This document shows positions 48,466-61,752 of a DNA stretch of 64,000 nucleotides, one piece after another; the stretch's first letter is position 1, and each line of letters starts with the position of its first letter. The notes beneath the pieces are model-generated. The model ran no database searches. It worked only from the letters and a program-made list of their open reading frames with translations, and was not told the origin of the DNA. The stretch spans positions 18,429,001 to 18,493,000 of the forward strand of contig CM076271.1 of NCBI GenBank assembly GCA_038380795.1, in the 5' to 3' direction. The translations under genes and the position numbers were made by a program. The stretch is from Pyrocephalus nanus. Its lineage: Eukaryota; Chordata; Aves; Passeriformes; Tyrannidae.

Positions 48466-48600
48466 TTTAGCCTGATTCTCCTCTCATTTACATTAATATA
48501 GATCAGGAATATCTCCCTCTGAATCCCAAGGTAAATTATCAGCTGATTTCTTTTAACTCAGTGAGGTAAAACTAATGGAGCAAGAATTAGACCCTTTCCA
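48466..48600. repeat. Relic of an ancient amniote repeat (tentative)
   Basis: The phrases 'gcctgattctcctctcattt', 'acattaatatagatcaggaa', 'tatctccctctgaatccc', 'aactcagtgaggtaaaacta' and 'gagcaagaattagacccttt' follow, in order and with substitutions, a very old dispersed repeat of birds, crocodiles and turtles. Its remembered hallmarks are a gcctgattct start, a taaatcaggag-like middle and an agaatt-gaccc end. The match is from memory only, and I do not assign a family name. Confidence 0.45.
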
Positions 48601-50597
48601 TTAACTGCTATATGTTCTTTCACATTTGAAATTAAGATTATACCTTACTGTGAGAGTAATAAAACATTACAGCCATTCTGCTGAGTTATTTCACTGACCT
48701 TAGTTTTTACATTAAAAATGATTGCCATCAACAGCAGAATATCCATTTTGGGTAATTTCTGTACATGCCTTGCCTGTGGGTGCCAGAAACCTTGCCAGTA
48801 CCTCCTTAACACTCTCAGAAAATAGATGCTGGATGAAAAAACCCCACAAAAACTCCAATACCAGACATAGTTTTTTTTAATAAGGCTTCTCAGAATCAAC
48901 TCAGCCTATCCAAAAAGAGGAAGAAGAGCAAGGGGGTGGTGGAGTGGGGGGACAGGAAGAAGAAGCTGTAAATCCAGGTGTCATTTTTTGCTTGATTAAG
49001 AATTCCTGTCAGACCAAAGAACAGAATATTTTGGAGGGGGAAAAAAAATAAAAAAAAAAAAGCCCTGCAAAATTCAATCTGAGAGGGTTGAGGAAAAAGC
49101 TACTGACACCCTCCCCATTTTCTGGGAATACAGTGAAAAGAAATTTCCCCTGCTATATTTTTCATGGACTGCCATTATTATGTTTATACGCTTGTTTCCC
49201 TCCACTGTGTATTTTGGAAAACAACCTCAATCTTTCCAATGGCAGCTGCAGCAGGAAGCAGAGCTCTCCCTGCACACATTTGGAGCTGTTAGCCTAGTTT
49301 GTAGTCTGTAAGATTTTTCTGTAAGTTTGAACTATTCCTTGTGTTGAAGTTCCTGGTTTCCATTAAAGTCTGATTAGATTTTAATGCTGAACTTTCTCAG
49401 GCTTCTTAGGAAATCCCAGCTATCAGGCATAAATAATTTCCCAACCACTTCAAACAGCCACGACTTGTAATTAAACAGAGCCATATTCAGGTTTGGAATG
49501 AACTGTTAAATCCTGACTGAAAATGAAGGTGACCCAATCTTCAGAGAAATTTCAGTGAAAGCTGAGAGTTCCATTAGTTCAGCTGTTGACAGCCTGTCCT
49601 TCTGGCTATGGCTTCATAGAAGATTTTAAATATGCACCACAAAAGGGGTGGTAAAATCCAACATCTGCAGGCACACACACACAGAGCTTGCGCACACACC
49701 ATTAAAAACAAATATTTGGGTCTGAAAATGAGTTATAACCCAGCAGTGTGCTCTCTTTACATTTTGTACCTGAGAAGATGCCCTCAAATGATAAAGTGAT
49801 GGGAAGTGAAGTTCGTGTCTGGGGGCATTGGGAGCAGCAGAGATCCCAGAAGGAAGCATTGGCTGCTCGGCCACAATGTCTCTGAGCAACCTTGATTATT
49901 ACAGACCTGCTTCACCTCCCCCAGGTACTTCCACCAGTCTGTAGAGGCAAAAAAACCAAGCTTAAACAGTGAATACGTGTCAGTGCTGGAGGATGGCACC
50001 GACTCTGCCTGCAGGAAACATGAAGTGATTTCTGTCTGGTGTTTTGGACCTCAAAATAATCTTCCCTAGAATATGAGAGATGATGCAGCAGGAGGAAAAG
50101 CAAACCAGAGCCAGCCCAGTGACATGAGTTGCATGTCTAATGCTTCCAGCAAGCCTAGGGAAGGAAAAATTCGCTGTGCAAGTTAAAGCAGACAGTGAGT
50201 TTTAACTGAGGGGCAGAACCAGACAGACAGCAGATTACTCAGCCTTACTCGAGCAATCCCAACACTGTATTCCAACATCTATATCTTTTATACTGCTGGA
50301 CTGTTCTTTTTGAATTACATCTCTGAGGAGTCAGGCACTGGCAGCAACAGGCAAGCAAGGGCTGTTTTTGTTGTGGGGTTTTTTTTGCCCCTAATAAATA
50401 ATATTATGGTTACCTGCATCAAAATCCCACTTTACCTCCTTGTCTCTCCTGTCTCTTATTATTACAACTACTTAGGGGGAGCAGGACAATATTACATTTC
50501 CTATATTACTGGGGATTTTTAGGGATCTTACTGCAGCACTACGGCAGCATTAAATAATATTTATTAACCATAAAAGCAACAAAAATTATTATAAACT
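48601..50597. other. Unique DNA, no gene recognised
   Basis: An A-rich run lies at 49041-49061 and short CA runs near 49672-49683. Nothing coding is supported; open frames are 87 codons or fewer. Confidence 0.45.
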
Positions 50598-50658
50598 TTG
50601 ATCCTGCTTCCAGTGAAAGCATGGTAAAGCTGTCATTGATTTCCAGCCAGCAGGAGCT
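50598..50658. repeat. Relic of an ancient amniote repeat (tentative)
   Basis: The string 'tgatcctgcttccagtgaaa' then 'gcatggtaaagctgtcattg' then 'atttccagccagcaggagct' has the layout of the same old repeat, in which a gatcctgc start and two opposed copies of a 'cattgaagtcaatgg'-type word flank a short centre. It is highly diverged. Confidence 0.35.
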
Positions 50659-53600
50659 GGAGAGTTTTCCTTCATCTTCTTTAACAAGTAAAGACAGTGG
50701 AATTATCCTTCAGCATTAATGATGAAATGAAAAACTGAGTTCAGCAACAAAACATTCAAGACTTTTCTGGCATTAAAAGAGAGCAAAATTTAAAATCATT
50801 AAAACCAGCAAAGTATTCTCTCATGCTATTGGGCTTGCTATTAATGTTTTTTCTCTATTTTCTTTTAATATTTTTCTTCTATTCTCCTTCCCAGGAGAAG
50901 GCTTCCATAATTTCTCTTCCTCAGATCACCATTTTGTTCTTAAGAGTCAAATCAAGTGGGATAAAACCAGTTCTTAGTCCCTCCTTAACATTTTCAGCAG
51001 AGGAATAACCAGTTGCTGCTTACTCAGAACACAATGCCTGCTGAACACGTGAATGAGAATAATAAACCCCCTGATTTTTAGATCACTACAATCACTGTCT
51101 GCCACGGTGGATGATGTGGGCTGAACAGCTTTGCTCAGTAATTTATCCACCAAGCCCATCCTCTGTGGTTGTATCCTAAGGCCAACTGCTTTTGAGTCAA
51201 GAGTGTCACAGCCCAGGAAGTCCATTCAGTTCCAAGATAAGTTATTTTAATAGCTACAATGTTCATTTCAAATCTGAATTAGCCTCACTTCTGCAAAATC
51301 ATTTTAATATCTTTTTTTTTTTCCCCTGCTAGATCAAACACTTGTTTACCACCACAATTTCCTCATTCATCACTGAAATAGAGCCTGCCCTCAGACAGGA
51401 ATGAGAAATAGGAGCCTGCAAGAGAGCACAAGAAGCTCCTGCTGCCTCAGAACCAATATTTATGGTGGAGCTGTGATAATATGCCCCAATAGCAAATCTC
51501 ACTTGGGGTATGGATATTATTTAATGGTTCATTATGTCATTCTTGCAGGTGTGTGGAAAGAAAGGCAAAACCAGCAAGGGTCTGTGTTGGCTCATCACCT
51601 TTATCAATGACAGCTCTTTGGGAGCTCTGGGGTTTCTTGGGTGGGGTCTGCATCTCTTCCCCCTGTACCTGTATCTGTTGCAGGGCTGCAAAATAGATCC
51701 CTCTTGCCTTTAACTCCAGCAGTGAACTTCTTTAAGGGGTAAAGGGCTGTCCCAGTGCAGGGGAGGTGATGGAAGGTGCTCCTCTTGTCACACCATCCCC
51801 AATTCACCGTGCTGAGTCCCATCCTCAAAGCTCCGAGGGAAACACTCCCAGCAGGGGACATAAATAACAACCCAAACGCTGGTTCCCTGATTCATATTCT
51901 CTCTTCAAGTGCCATGAATTTCCTTCCATAACAACTGGCATCTGTCTCACCGTGCAGGTCTCCAGCAAACAGCTGGGAGAAGCCAAACACGAAGCTCTGG
52001 GTCAAACAGGCAGTGTTTTGCTCACAAATCCACATCCCCCTGGCTGTAATTCACTGGTCATAAGGGAAGGCACAGCAAGTGCTGCACTGCCTTTCCCAGA
52101 GAGTGTCTCCAAACACTTCCCTGCATCAGTCTGCCATCTGTCTCGGGATTTATGGTGGCCTTCAAGACAAAGAAACTATAACTCTTTTGCAAATAAAACC
52201 TTCTCAAGGCTTACCCTGCAAAGGCACGGAGGGAGGACCGGAGGTGGCTGCAGAAGGTGAGCAGGGATCAGTGGTCCCCCCGACCTCACTGGCTTGCTCA
52301 TCCAGCTGAGAAATCATTTGTGCTCCAAACCTGAGGAGGAGGGGGAAAAAAAAAAAAAAGCTCTAAAGAAAAACAACACCTCTCCAGCAGCACAGATAAA
52401 AATCAGCCGGCCTCAAAATTTCAGGGGCTGCATTTCAATGTGTTTCGGGTGAGACTAAAATGAAGGTGGAACTGGAAGTCCAAGGCATGCTGCTAATACT
52501 GTGCTGGACTGGGGTCCCAACCTGTGGGTGTTTTGAGGACTGTTCCTATGAAGAATTTATAGGGAGTTATTTTCAGGGCAAGGAATTCTGCTGCGTCGTT
52601 CCCATTATCAGCTCTGTCTTCTGGTTGCTTGACAGGAAAACTCAGACCCTGGGGAAGGGAATGTGGAGAGAACATTTTCTTCTTTTGACATACAAAATAT
52701 TGCACTGCACCAATGTCTAGTAATGGAAAAAGAGCAGGAAAAATCTCCAGACTGTGGTGATATATAGTGAATAAATCAGGATGCTGCTTCCTTTCTTTGC
52801 AAACACACCAACGTTGAGTGACAGAGAGACACCCGTTTTACTCAAGTGTTTGCCTCAGGCTGCTCTCAACCTTGCTTAAGTAGTACTTAAAAGAAATAAT
52901 TGGTATTAATTTAGACACTCACACATACTTTTTAAAATACTGCAAGAAAAGTGACTGCAGATTTGTACTGGAAGAATTTAAGGCATCAGCATTTGAGATA
53001 AAGATGAGAGGTGAATTTTTAAAATAGCACCTTTTTTTTTCTTTTTGTGCCTGTACTAATTGCAAAAACATTTTATATTTGGAATAATTGTCCTACTTTT
53101 TTTTTTTTCCCCTGCTATGCACAAATCTGCATAAAAAGAAAAGTAGAATAAATGGAGGTTTCAAAGAACGAAACTAAATGCCAAAATACAATTTATAGAT
53201 ATTTTCATGAATGAAACTCAGTTCATGGCCAAGAATTCATTTCTTTCTTTCTTTCTCTCTTTTTCATGTCACACCTTTTTCCTCTTACACTGCAACTGTG
53301 CTGATGTGCCTCACATGCAAACGAGTCTGACTAAACAAGGGACATAAAACCAAACCCTAATCAAGGAATACATTAATTTAAAAGCATTCCACTTGGTCAA
53401 CGCTGCCTTTCTACACCCCAGCTGTTGCACCTGAAGTGAGCAAGGCTTTGGCTTTAAACTCTGCAGTGCAAAATTGTCTTCTAGAGAGAAATTTATGGCA
53501 GAGTTCTCTGCACAGGACTCTGGCTTCACAGTGATGTACCTGATTTAATATGTCACGTTTTAATAGGCAAGCCATTTACCTATCTCCATAGGAACTCTGT

Positions 53601-56600
53601 CTACCATGGAATGTATTTATTTCAGCATAGTCTAAGGCATCTCTTGCCCAGGATATATGTTTCAATTACATCTCAGAGCAAAACACATCCTCTGCAAGAA
53701 TCTTCATACTCCAGGATCTTGAGTAATGAAACATTTTAAGTGCTGGAGAGCCCAGGACTGAAATCTTTATTCAGGCAATCTCCCACAAAGGCAACCGTTC
53801 CTCTCAGCAACACTGATCAATACCCCAATATGCCAGACCAAATGTCTGTGGATTCCTTCTGTTCCTATCAATAAAATATGTAATTAATTGAAAATTGAAA
53901 ACTTTATTAATTTCAGTTTGATTTTTTTTTTTCCCTTTCCATCGGCCATATTTTCAGGCATGCATGGATCTGGCCCTTATCTGGCACAGAGCAGGGAAGC
54001 TCCACTAGGTGTAATAAAATCAGGTTGAATTTAAGATCTAGATGGCAGAAATGGCTGGAAAATGAAATGGCTCATGTATATTGGCTGGTGAATTTACTGT
54101 ATATTTGCCAAGTACCTGCTTAGCGAGTTGATGCATTCAAAAGCCTCTAACACCAAGCTACCACAATTAAAAAGTGATGGTACCCACACCCTTGGCTTGC
54201 TGGGGCACTGAGGGCTCCTCAGGTCTCCCCACATCCCACTGGGTCTATCCCAGTGCTGCTTCCAAGAGTCAAGACAAACAACCTGCCTGATTTTCTGCCC
54301 TCTCCCAGTGGTTTTATTCCAGTGCAAATCCGTGGAGGGCTCTACAAGAGTAAAAGCTGGTGGTGGGGGAAAAAAAAAAGCATGAAAAAGACTTAAGGAT
54401 TTGAACAACTTGCACTGTGTCACATCCTGATCTGGCTTGAGACACTCAGGTTGAGCCAGGTACTGCATTAATGTCAGAGAAAACCCTTTATCACCATAAC
54501 CTATTAGTGAAGCTGCTAAATCTGAATCCTCTCAAAGCTCAGGATAAACATTTGTTTTAATATTTTTTTTTCTTTTTTTTTTTTTTTCCCATGTAATTAA
54601 ACTGAAAGGGCTTTAAAATAAAAGTTGCAAATTGCAGTGCTGCATTCCTGGTACTGCCATTGGATTTTTGTTCACAAGAGGTGTTTTCTGCTGGAGTTAA
54701 ATCCTGAACCAAGTGAAAATAATCCAGTAAAGACGAGCAGTAGATACAGATATATGAGATTTATATGCTTTCCACATTAACAGAGCTTCTGTTATAAATC
54801 CCTGTTAATCAGGCATTCCATCAATATAAAGTTTTCCATTAAATTCAAAGAGGAACTGTAGCAAATGTAATCATAGAGCTTGTTTAATACAGTGCAATGA
54901 TGCCAACATTTCCATCTCATCTATCCAGCTGCAGAGCTCTTCTCCTACTGAGCTCATTGCTGGAGTAGCTGAACAGCTCAGTGACAAAGTGGAAAATTCT
55001 CCTGAATATCTACAGGGGGAAAAAAAAAATTAAAAATCCTCCCCTCTGACTTCCAACAGTTTTAAAGAAAAGCCAGCAATAGCAGGATGGTGAATTAAAA
55101 GTTCCAGAACAGATATTTACAGTTTTTCTCAGCCCACCAGTTAAAAAAAAAAAAAATCTAAAAGGTAGTTGTAGAACTTCTTCATACTTTTTTTTTTTTT
55201 TTTCAGGTGACATCTGGACACTTTGTAGGAGCAGAAGTGAAAAGCTGCAGTGACTTGGGCGAGGCAAAAATGGACAAAGCAGGGTTTTTTTTGAAATGCA
55301 TTTGTATGCTTTGTATGTTTTTTATTGTTCAGTATCAATACAGGAGAGGAAAGAAGAAGATAAACAAACAAAAGAGACAAAAGGAAGGGACTGAGTAATT
55401 CAGATCTTGTAATGAAGTGCTGTGGAACAAAGCAGCATTTTTTAAAGGAAACATTGTCCAGCCTTGTTGAAATTAAATAGTAGGTATTGAGTTAGATTAG
55501 ACATGAGAGAGAAGAAAACCAACTAGAACAGCGTAGGGAGGAGGGATTTTTAACTCACCTGGTTTCATTGGTGAAAAATCAATGAGGAGGAGAAAGGCTG
55601 TTCAGGGTTCATTGGGCTCCTGGAGAGTTCCTGCTCCCCTAATGTTGAGATGTGCATGGGGGGTGCAAAATTCTCCACCTCAGGGTACTCCTGAGGCTGT
55701 TCCCATTACACTTCTTTGGGTTTTGTATCAAAATGTGAAAAACTGTTTTGTTGGTGCGTCCCTGGTGGAGTTTTGTCCTGTTCAGTCTTGTCTGCCCCAG
55801 GCAAAACACCCAGGGCTTGACTCTCTCCTCTGCCCTGGTTGTCTTGAGGTTCCTGTGACAAAGGGCATTTTCATAGAAGCTGGATTTATCTGTCTTTCAT
55901 CTCACAAAGAAATGAAAGCAAACAGTGAAACATTACACCTTTGAAAAGCAAAATAGTTGGTCTTCTGGGAGATTGATGGTGTGTTCTCAGTATCAGTGAT
56001 ATTACAGCACCATCCACCTCTTTTATGCTACATATTTTATTTCCAGTACAGCTGGTGCCCTAACCCTGTAGATTTCCAGGGTTACAAAGTGTGTTACCAG
56101 TCAGAAACCTCTCCTCTATCAGCCCACCACACTTGGTTTGGGTGGCACCATCTCCTTTTGCCACTCCTGCTTCCCAGCCCTGGGCCACCAGTTCCCACCT
56201 GGAGCAGTGACAGGGACATAGATTTAACACCAAGTGGAGACTTTGCAGGTGAAGTGGAGAACAAAAACCTGCTGGGGATCTCCTGGGGCTGGAGGAATAT
56301 CTGAGGCAGCAATGAGTTTGGATACAGGTGACTCTCTTTTGCCTGGATCCTGTTGCATAGTCCCACAGCAGTGCAAGCCCCATTGTTAGAGGGAATATAA
56401 ACAGTCAGACATCTGAAGTGGAAAAGCAGCAGACACAGTGAAAGGTTCAGAACCAATTTATTTTCCTGGGCTGAGGACACTCCCACATCTCAGGGCTGTG
56501 CTCCACCACTCACAAGTTGTGTGTTCACCCTCTGCAGGGAAAGCTGCTTGGTGGGCCCACCTTGAACTTGCACATCCTGGCTGGGTACAAGTGTGGGCAG

Positions 56601-59388
56601 GAGAGAAGAGATCCTGGGAGACACACAAGCCATTCTGTGTCCTCTCAGTTAATGTTTTAGCACAGCTGATCTCGACTGTCTGATCTAATACCGCGGTTTT
56701 TCCCATCAGGCATAACCACAGTGATGCAAATGGATTTTGAGAGCGGGGAGACCCGGGAGGGGACAGAGTTGCACGGCAGAGGAAGACCCTGATGCTTTCA
56801 CACAAGGGCAGAATCGAGTCTCTCCCCTTTCCTCACATTTAGCTCTTCCTGCTGTGCCAGTTCCATGTCTTTCTGCAGACTGACATGCACACAAAGAGGT
56901 TTCTTTTCAGGAAAGTCTAATATTTCTTCCCAAGAACAACTCGTGCACTTCAAGTTAGATGTGTTCTTAGAGGCATTTTTGACTCATGACCCTAAGATAT
57001 CATTTGTCAGTGAAAACCCCCCTCCTTCTATTTCTCTTTTGAAGCTAATAAGGCTGTGCATTTACACAGTAAATGCAATTCCTCTCAAAATCCCAGCTCT
57101 GCCAGCAGTGCATTATTTCCTGTCCTTTCAAAGGCTTTTTAGACTAGGATATAATAGAATGTCTTTTAACAAGGACTCCCCCAAAAGTAAGAAAAGCCAG
57201 TATAGTGCAGACTTTGCTATCAACATATTAAGCAACGGAGCTGAAGCCCAAGTTCCTCTTACAAGCTCTATTTTCAGCAGGGAAACGGTGTATTCTTAAA
57301 TCATGAGGCAACGAACAGAAAGTTAAATCACAGTGACAGCAAAATGCAGTTTAATTCAAAGTTAGCAGGTCAAGAGGGGCTATGAAGGATCCTCGCATTC
57401 ACCCCAAGCTATTAATTCAGATAAAAACTACTGGCTGCTGCAGCCCTCAAGGATTTTATTTTTCATGTTTCTGCTTGTTAGCTCACACAAATGGAGAGAG
57501 CATTTTTTTTTTTTTCCTTTCTGAGACATAAGTTCCAATTGACTTGTCTAACTTAGTGTCTTGGACTGTAGTACAATGTCCATATTCAAGCACCACAGCC
57601 AGAAGTCGAGGAAAAACCCCTCAGTTTATGCACATCTGAATCTCCCATTCCCTTTTTTTCCCCCCTCTGTCTTTCCATTCCCACACAAGTTCCATTGCTT
57701 CCACCCTGTGGATACTGGGAGCCCTCCAGGACACACTGCCTTCAGCATCCAGAAGATATATAGCATCTGCCAGCATCTGTCCCCTGAGCTCCCCAGAGAA
57801 CAATGAAGCAAATAATTTCCTTAATTATTTATCAAGGGCTGCTTCCTCAGTCAATAAATTTGTTTGGCTGTCTCCTGGAGGCCTGGCTTTCCTACTTTGT
57901 TAGGTTCTTCCACATGAATCTGAAACGTGTTTTATTATTCATTTTAATATCTACAGCAAGATTCCTTTCTTTTTCTATTTTTCTTTTTATCAGTCCTGTG
58001 CTATTCTTTTATTTTATTCTGTTAGCTTTTTGTTGCCTTTTTCCCTCTGTGCCTGATGTTTTATAAGACACGACTTGACCTTTAATTAACCTTTTATCCT
58101 CTCTCTTCATTTGCTTCCTTCCCCTGTCTTTACATTGGGAAGAACTTTGCATATGTATTATTTTAATTGACCACCGAGTCATTTAATTCCCTATCTATTG
58201 TCAGGCTTTGACTTGGGAGAGAAATGGTCTATTCTTTTCACTGAAGCTCCTCCAAAGAAGCACATTTGCAGTTTTGTTATGAACTATTTTAATCAACAGC
58301 TGTGAAATGGCCAATAAAATAAATTTGTATTCAGGGCTGATGCAGTGGGAGAGAAGATTCCTGAATTAAAAAAAAAAAAAAAAAGGGCAAAAAATCAACA
58401 AGAAAATCAAATAAAAATCCTTTTTGCCTTGCTGATGTGGTGCCTGGTTTTGTTTAAACTCTCCAGTTCCCAGTGGGCAAAATGACCTTTATTTCCCCCC
58501 TCTCTTTTGGCAGCTGTACCAAAAAGAATCAAGCCAATCCCCAAAAAATGCCTTGCAAATGCTTGGCTACTTTAATAAGTACAGAGGGATTAATTATTCC
58601 TGTTAACAATTAGGAATAGAAACAAAGCAAGAGTTTGGAGTGGGAGGAGGAGGAGGAGGGTGCAGGGGGGAGCGAGGGGTGGAGCAGAAGGTGCTTCAGT
58701 CACTGCTGCTCTTTCCTCCATCCAAACTCTGGTCCCAAAAAATCATTAATCACTGACTTTGTGTTCTTCATAGAAAGACTTTCTATTTTCAGGTGCAGTG
58801 ATATAATCTTGCACTTGAGCATATTTAACTGGGACAGAACTCTGAAAGCTGTCACAAATATCCCCATCCCTCTGTGCTACGTTGCAGTGCTGCCCACATC
58901 CTTCACTCCAGCAGAATCTACCTTTCTAATCGAAGGTGTACAGTGATAATTCAGCAGGGGTTGTTCTCTGCAGACATTATGCTTATTTTTATCACTCCTC
59001 CCATATGCAGTTTATATTCTTTGTTTGCCTCAAAGTTACCCGCTGAAATATTGAAAGCGGCCAAACCCGAGAAAAACAGACACAAGAGCAAAATGGAATT
59101 AAGTAAATTTTACAGGGGCAAAACAACCTGCTCTTGTATGCCTAGACAAAAAAAAGAAAATAATAGTGAAACATTAATTACATCTTGAAAAATAATATCA
59201 CCTGCTCTGGTGCAGATGTTGTCAAAAGAATTTTGACATTTTTCAGTTGGTGGAATTTTGTCTCTCACACCCATTGTCCTGCTAGGACATTCACTTTTCC
59301 CTCACTGCCAGCAAAACTCAGACAATCACACACTTGTGTAACCATTTAATGTAGTTCCCTTACTGGTATGTGGTGCTTCCCCTCTATT
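50659..59388. other. 8.7 kb of unique AT-rich DNA, no gene recognised
   Basis: Simple repeats include A14 at 52346-52359, (TTTC)n at about 53240-53265, T-rich tracts at 54563-54587 and 55188-55203, A-rich tracts at 55020-55029 and 55142-55155, A17 at 58368-58384 and (GGA)n at 58643-58660. Open frames of up to 144 codons (56865-57299, plus) and 130 codons (56094-56486, minus) match no family I know and overlap frames on the other strand. No CR1 copy was found in this long stretch. Confidence 0.42.
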
Positions 59389-59466
59389 TGAAAATATAGG
59401 ATATTGATAACCTCTGAAAACACAGGATATTGGTAACAGCTGAAAATATAGGACATTGGTAACAGC
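59389..59466. repeat. Three-copy 26-bp tandem repeat
   Basis: Three head-to-tail units of exactly 26 bp: 59389-59414, 59415-59440 and 59441-59466. Each starts tgaaaa and contains ggatattggtaac-like sequence (ggacattggtaac in the third). The units differ at a handful of positions. No known satellite is recognised; a local duplication is the simplest origin. Confidence 0.92.
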
Positions 59467-60182
59467 TGCTCCCCTGCTTAGACCACTGACTGCTTCTCTT
59501 TTTCTTCAAGTCAAAATTTCTCTAATTAAGGTACAAATCCGAAATACTTTGGCACATAAAATGTTTTAGTTGGGAGGAAGGAGCAGTGTTAATTACTTGA
59601 TGTTAATTTTTAGGGAAAAAATAATTAGGCAACAAATAAACGCGTGGAATTATTTTGATTGTTGGCAAAAGGTAACATATGAAATGTTTCAGCTTCTCAA
59701 TAGATAAAATGGCACATTGTTTGCTGCCATAATGGACATGTAATTGAATGTTTTTGAAGTATAAATGATAAAATAGTTTTGAAAACAACACTGGAGCCTT
59801 TTTTCTCTTCTAAAATATGTTTCAGCTTGGCATGACAGCAAATTAGGAAGTCTAACTGGCTGCATTTCAAACTCACTTCTCAGGCCTTTTCATTTTAGAT
59901 TGAAAGTTGACGCTGATAGAAAGCTTTTTACTGCATTAAAAGGTTTTGGATCAGGTACTTGGTTAGGAATTGAGATGTTCAAAACAGTGAACTCAGTATG
60001 ATTTTACAGCTCCACAGCAAAGATTTGATCATCAGGTAGAACAGAATTAAGAGCTTCCACTCCCATTTCTCATGTTGCACCAGCTTCAGTTTTTATGATT
60101 TTCCCTCCATTCTGCACACTGCATTTCATCCTATAGTCTATGGCCATATTTCCCACTATCAATAATATTTTCTACATGTTCT
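59467..60182. other. Unique AT-rich DNA, no gene recognised
   Basis: Single-copy sequence with no recognisable exon, RNA gene or transposon. Confidence 0.45.
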
Positions 60183-60273
60183 CAACCTGTGCCAGGGCCT
60201 CCCCTCCCTCACATGGAAGGATTTCTGCCCAATATCTAATCTAAACCTGCCCTCCTTCAGCTTAAGACCACTT
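60183..60273 (-). mobile_element. CR1 LINE internal fragment, about 90 bp
   Basis: Antisense CR1 segment: 'caacctgtgccagggcctcc', 'cctccctcacatggaaggat', 'ttctgcccaatatctaatct', 'aaacctgccctccttcagct', then 'taagacca'. It corresponds to the block found at about 6569-6655 in the longest copy. Both the 3' end and the 5' part are missing, so this is an internal remnant and probably an old or partly deleted copy. Confidence 0.88.
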
Positions 60274-61571
60274 AAATATAGTGCATTCCAAGGAGACTCA
60301 GCGGGATTTTTGTGGGAATTCATTCCCCCTCCTCAGTTCAGCTCTGCCACTCACTCAGAGTCTGGTCATTTTATCCCTTTTCATTACTTACAAACACACC
60401 TTAATAACAGATCTGCTTCCCTTATAAGTCTTTCTTTTTTTTTTTTTTCTTTTTCTAATTCCTTCTCAATCGCATCCCTGAGTGTTCTGCTGAGTGGAGA
60501 ACAGACACTGCTGAGATCAGAAGTTAAAAGATAGCTTGTCTTCCCCCCCAAAAGCAGCAGGATCTGCATTTTATCTCCCTTTCTGCTCTCCACATTAGAG
60601 GCTAGAAACTCTTATGCTTAAGAATTGATCACCCAGGCACTATTTCACCCAGGATTTAAAGACTGGTAACAGTTTAAGGAGCACACAGCTTTTTATGTGT
60701 GTTAAGCTGTTCATGTTGGACCACCTGGTGCCCAGGAGACCCTTCCAGTAGTTTTGCTTCCCATATTCGACTGCAACCTTTAGCCCCAGCTTACACACAG
60801 CCTTGAGAGGGATATAATTCCTCAGCATCTCACTTGGAACTGTTCTTCCCTAAGCACAACTTTATTTTCCCACAATTTCTGCTTTGCTAAAGATGCTCAA
60901 AATAGGCTCAAATAGCTCCAATTACACGAGGCACAGTGTGATATGTCAGTGCAGCACAGCGAGGGTGAGCAGGAGACTGGCACACAGGAGGAGCAGATCA
61001 GAGTTTTACGTGCTAACCTAATAAAATTTAACAGTTGCCTCAACATGTAAAAGAACAGACAAGTTGTCTTAATTTTTTTTTTGCTCTCTCCTGCTGTATT
61101 CCAGCAGCAGATTCTTATTTCCACTCCCCAGATTTCCTCAGGGATATATCTCTTCCATCAGCTGACCAACTGAGGTCTGAGTCTCTTTTTAAAATATTTC
61201 TTTTCTTTACCATCTCCATTTTGAGGACTTCATTCCAGTCCTTAGCTGTCAAAGTGCCCTGCCCTTCACAGTGACTCTCAGTGTGAGATTACTTATAATA
61301 GACTGCCACCACATGAGCTTTGTCATGGGAACCAGACCCAGATGTGTTTTCCCCCTATGATCACTTTTCCATCAAGGATTTCATGTCTGTTGTGTTGTTT
61401 TTTTTTTTTTTTAAATCTTTTAAATGGATCTATGCACAATGGATGAAGATGTGTCAAGTAATTTGTGGATATTCGGTTTAGAAACCACAATTAACCCACA
61501 GATTGTAAAATGCAGCATGTGCTGAGATCTTCATTAACCATCTCTGGTTTGGAATTTTGTGTTTTAAACTT
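60274..61571. other. Unique DNA, no gene recognised
   Basis: T-rich runs lie at 60429-60446 and 61399-61412. No exon or RNA gene is supported; open frames are under 80 codons. Confidence 0.45.
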
Positions 61572-61680
61572 ATCACAGAATCACAGAATGGTTTGGGCTG
61601 AAAGGGACTTTAAAGATCATCTTGTTCCAACCCCCTGCCATGGGCAGAGACACCTTGAACTAGACCAGGTTGCTCAGAAG
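61572..61680 (-). mobile_element. CR1 LINE fragment, 3' end, about 109 bp
   Basis: Antisense CR1 3' end, relatively intact: 'atcacagaatcacagaatgg' contains two copies of the 8-base terminal repeat, then 'tttgggctgaaagggacttt', 'aaagatcatcttgttccaac', 'cccctgccatgggcagagac', 'accttgaactagaccaggtt', ending 'gctcag' (61680). The well-preserved terminal repeat suggests a younger copy than the others. Confidence 0.94.
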
Positions 61681-61752
61681 TTTTTAATAATCCATCAGTG
61701 ACAGTTTTACCCTGTCAGGAGGTGGGAGGTGACTGGCAGCACTGGGTGACTT

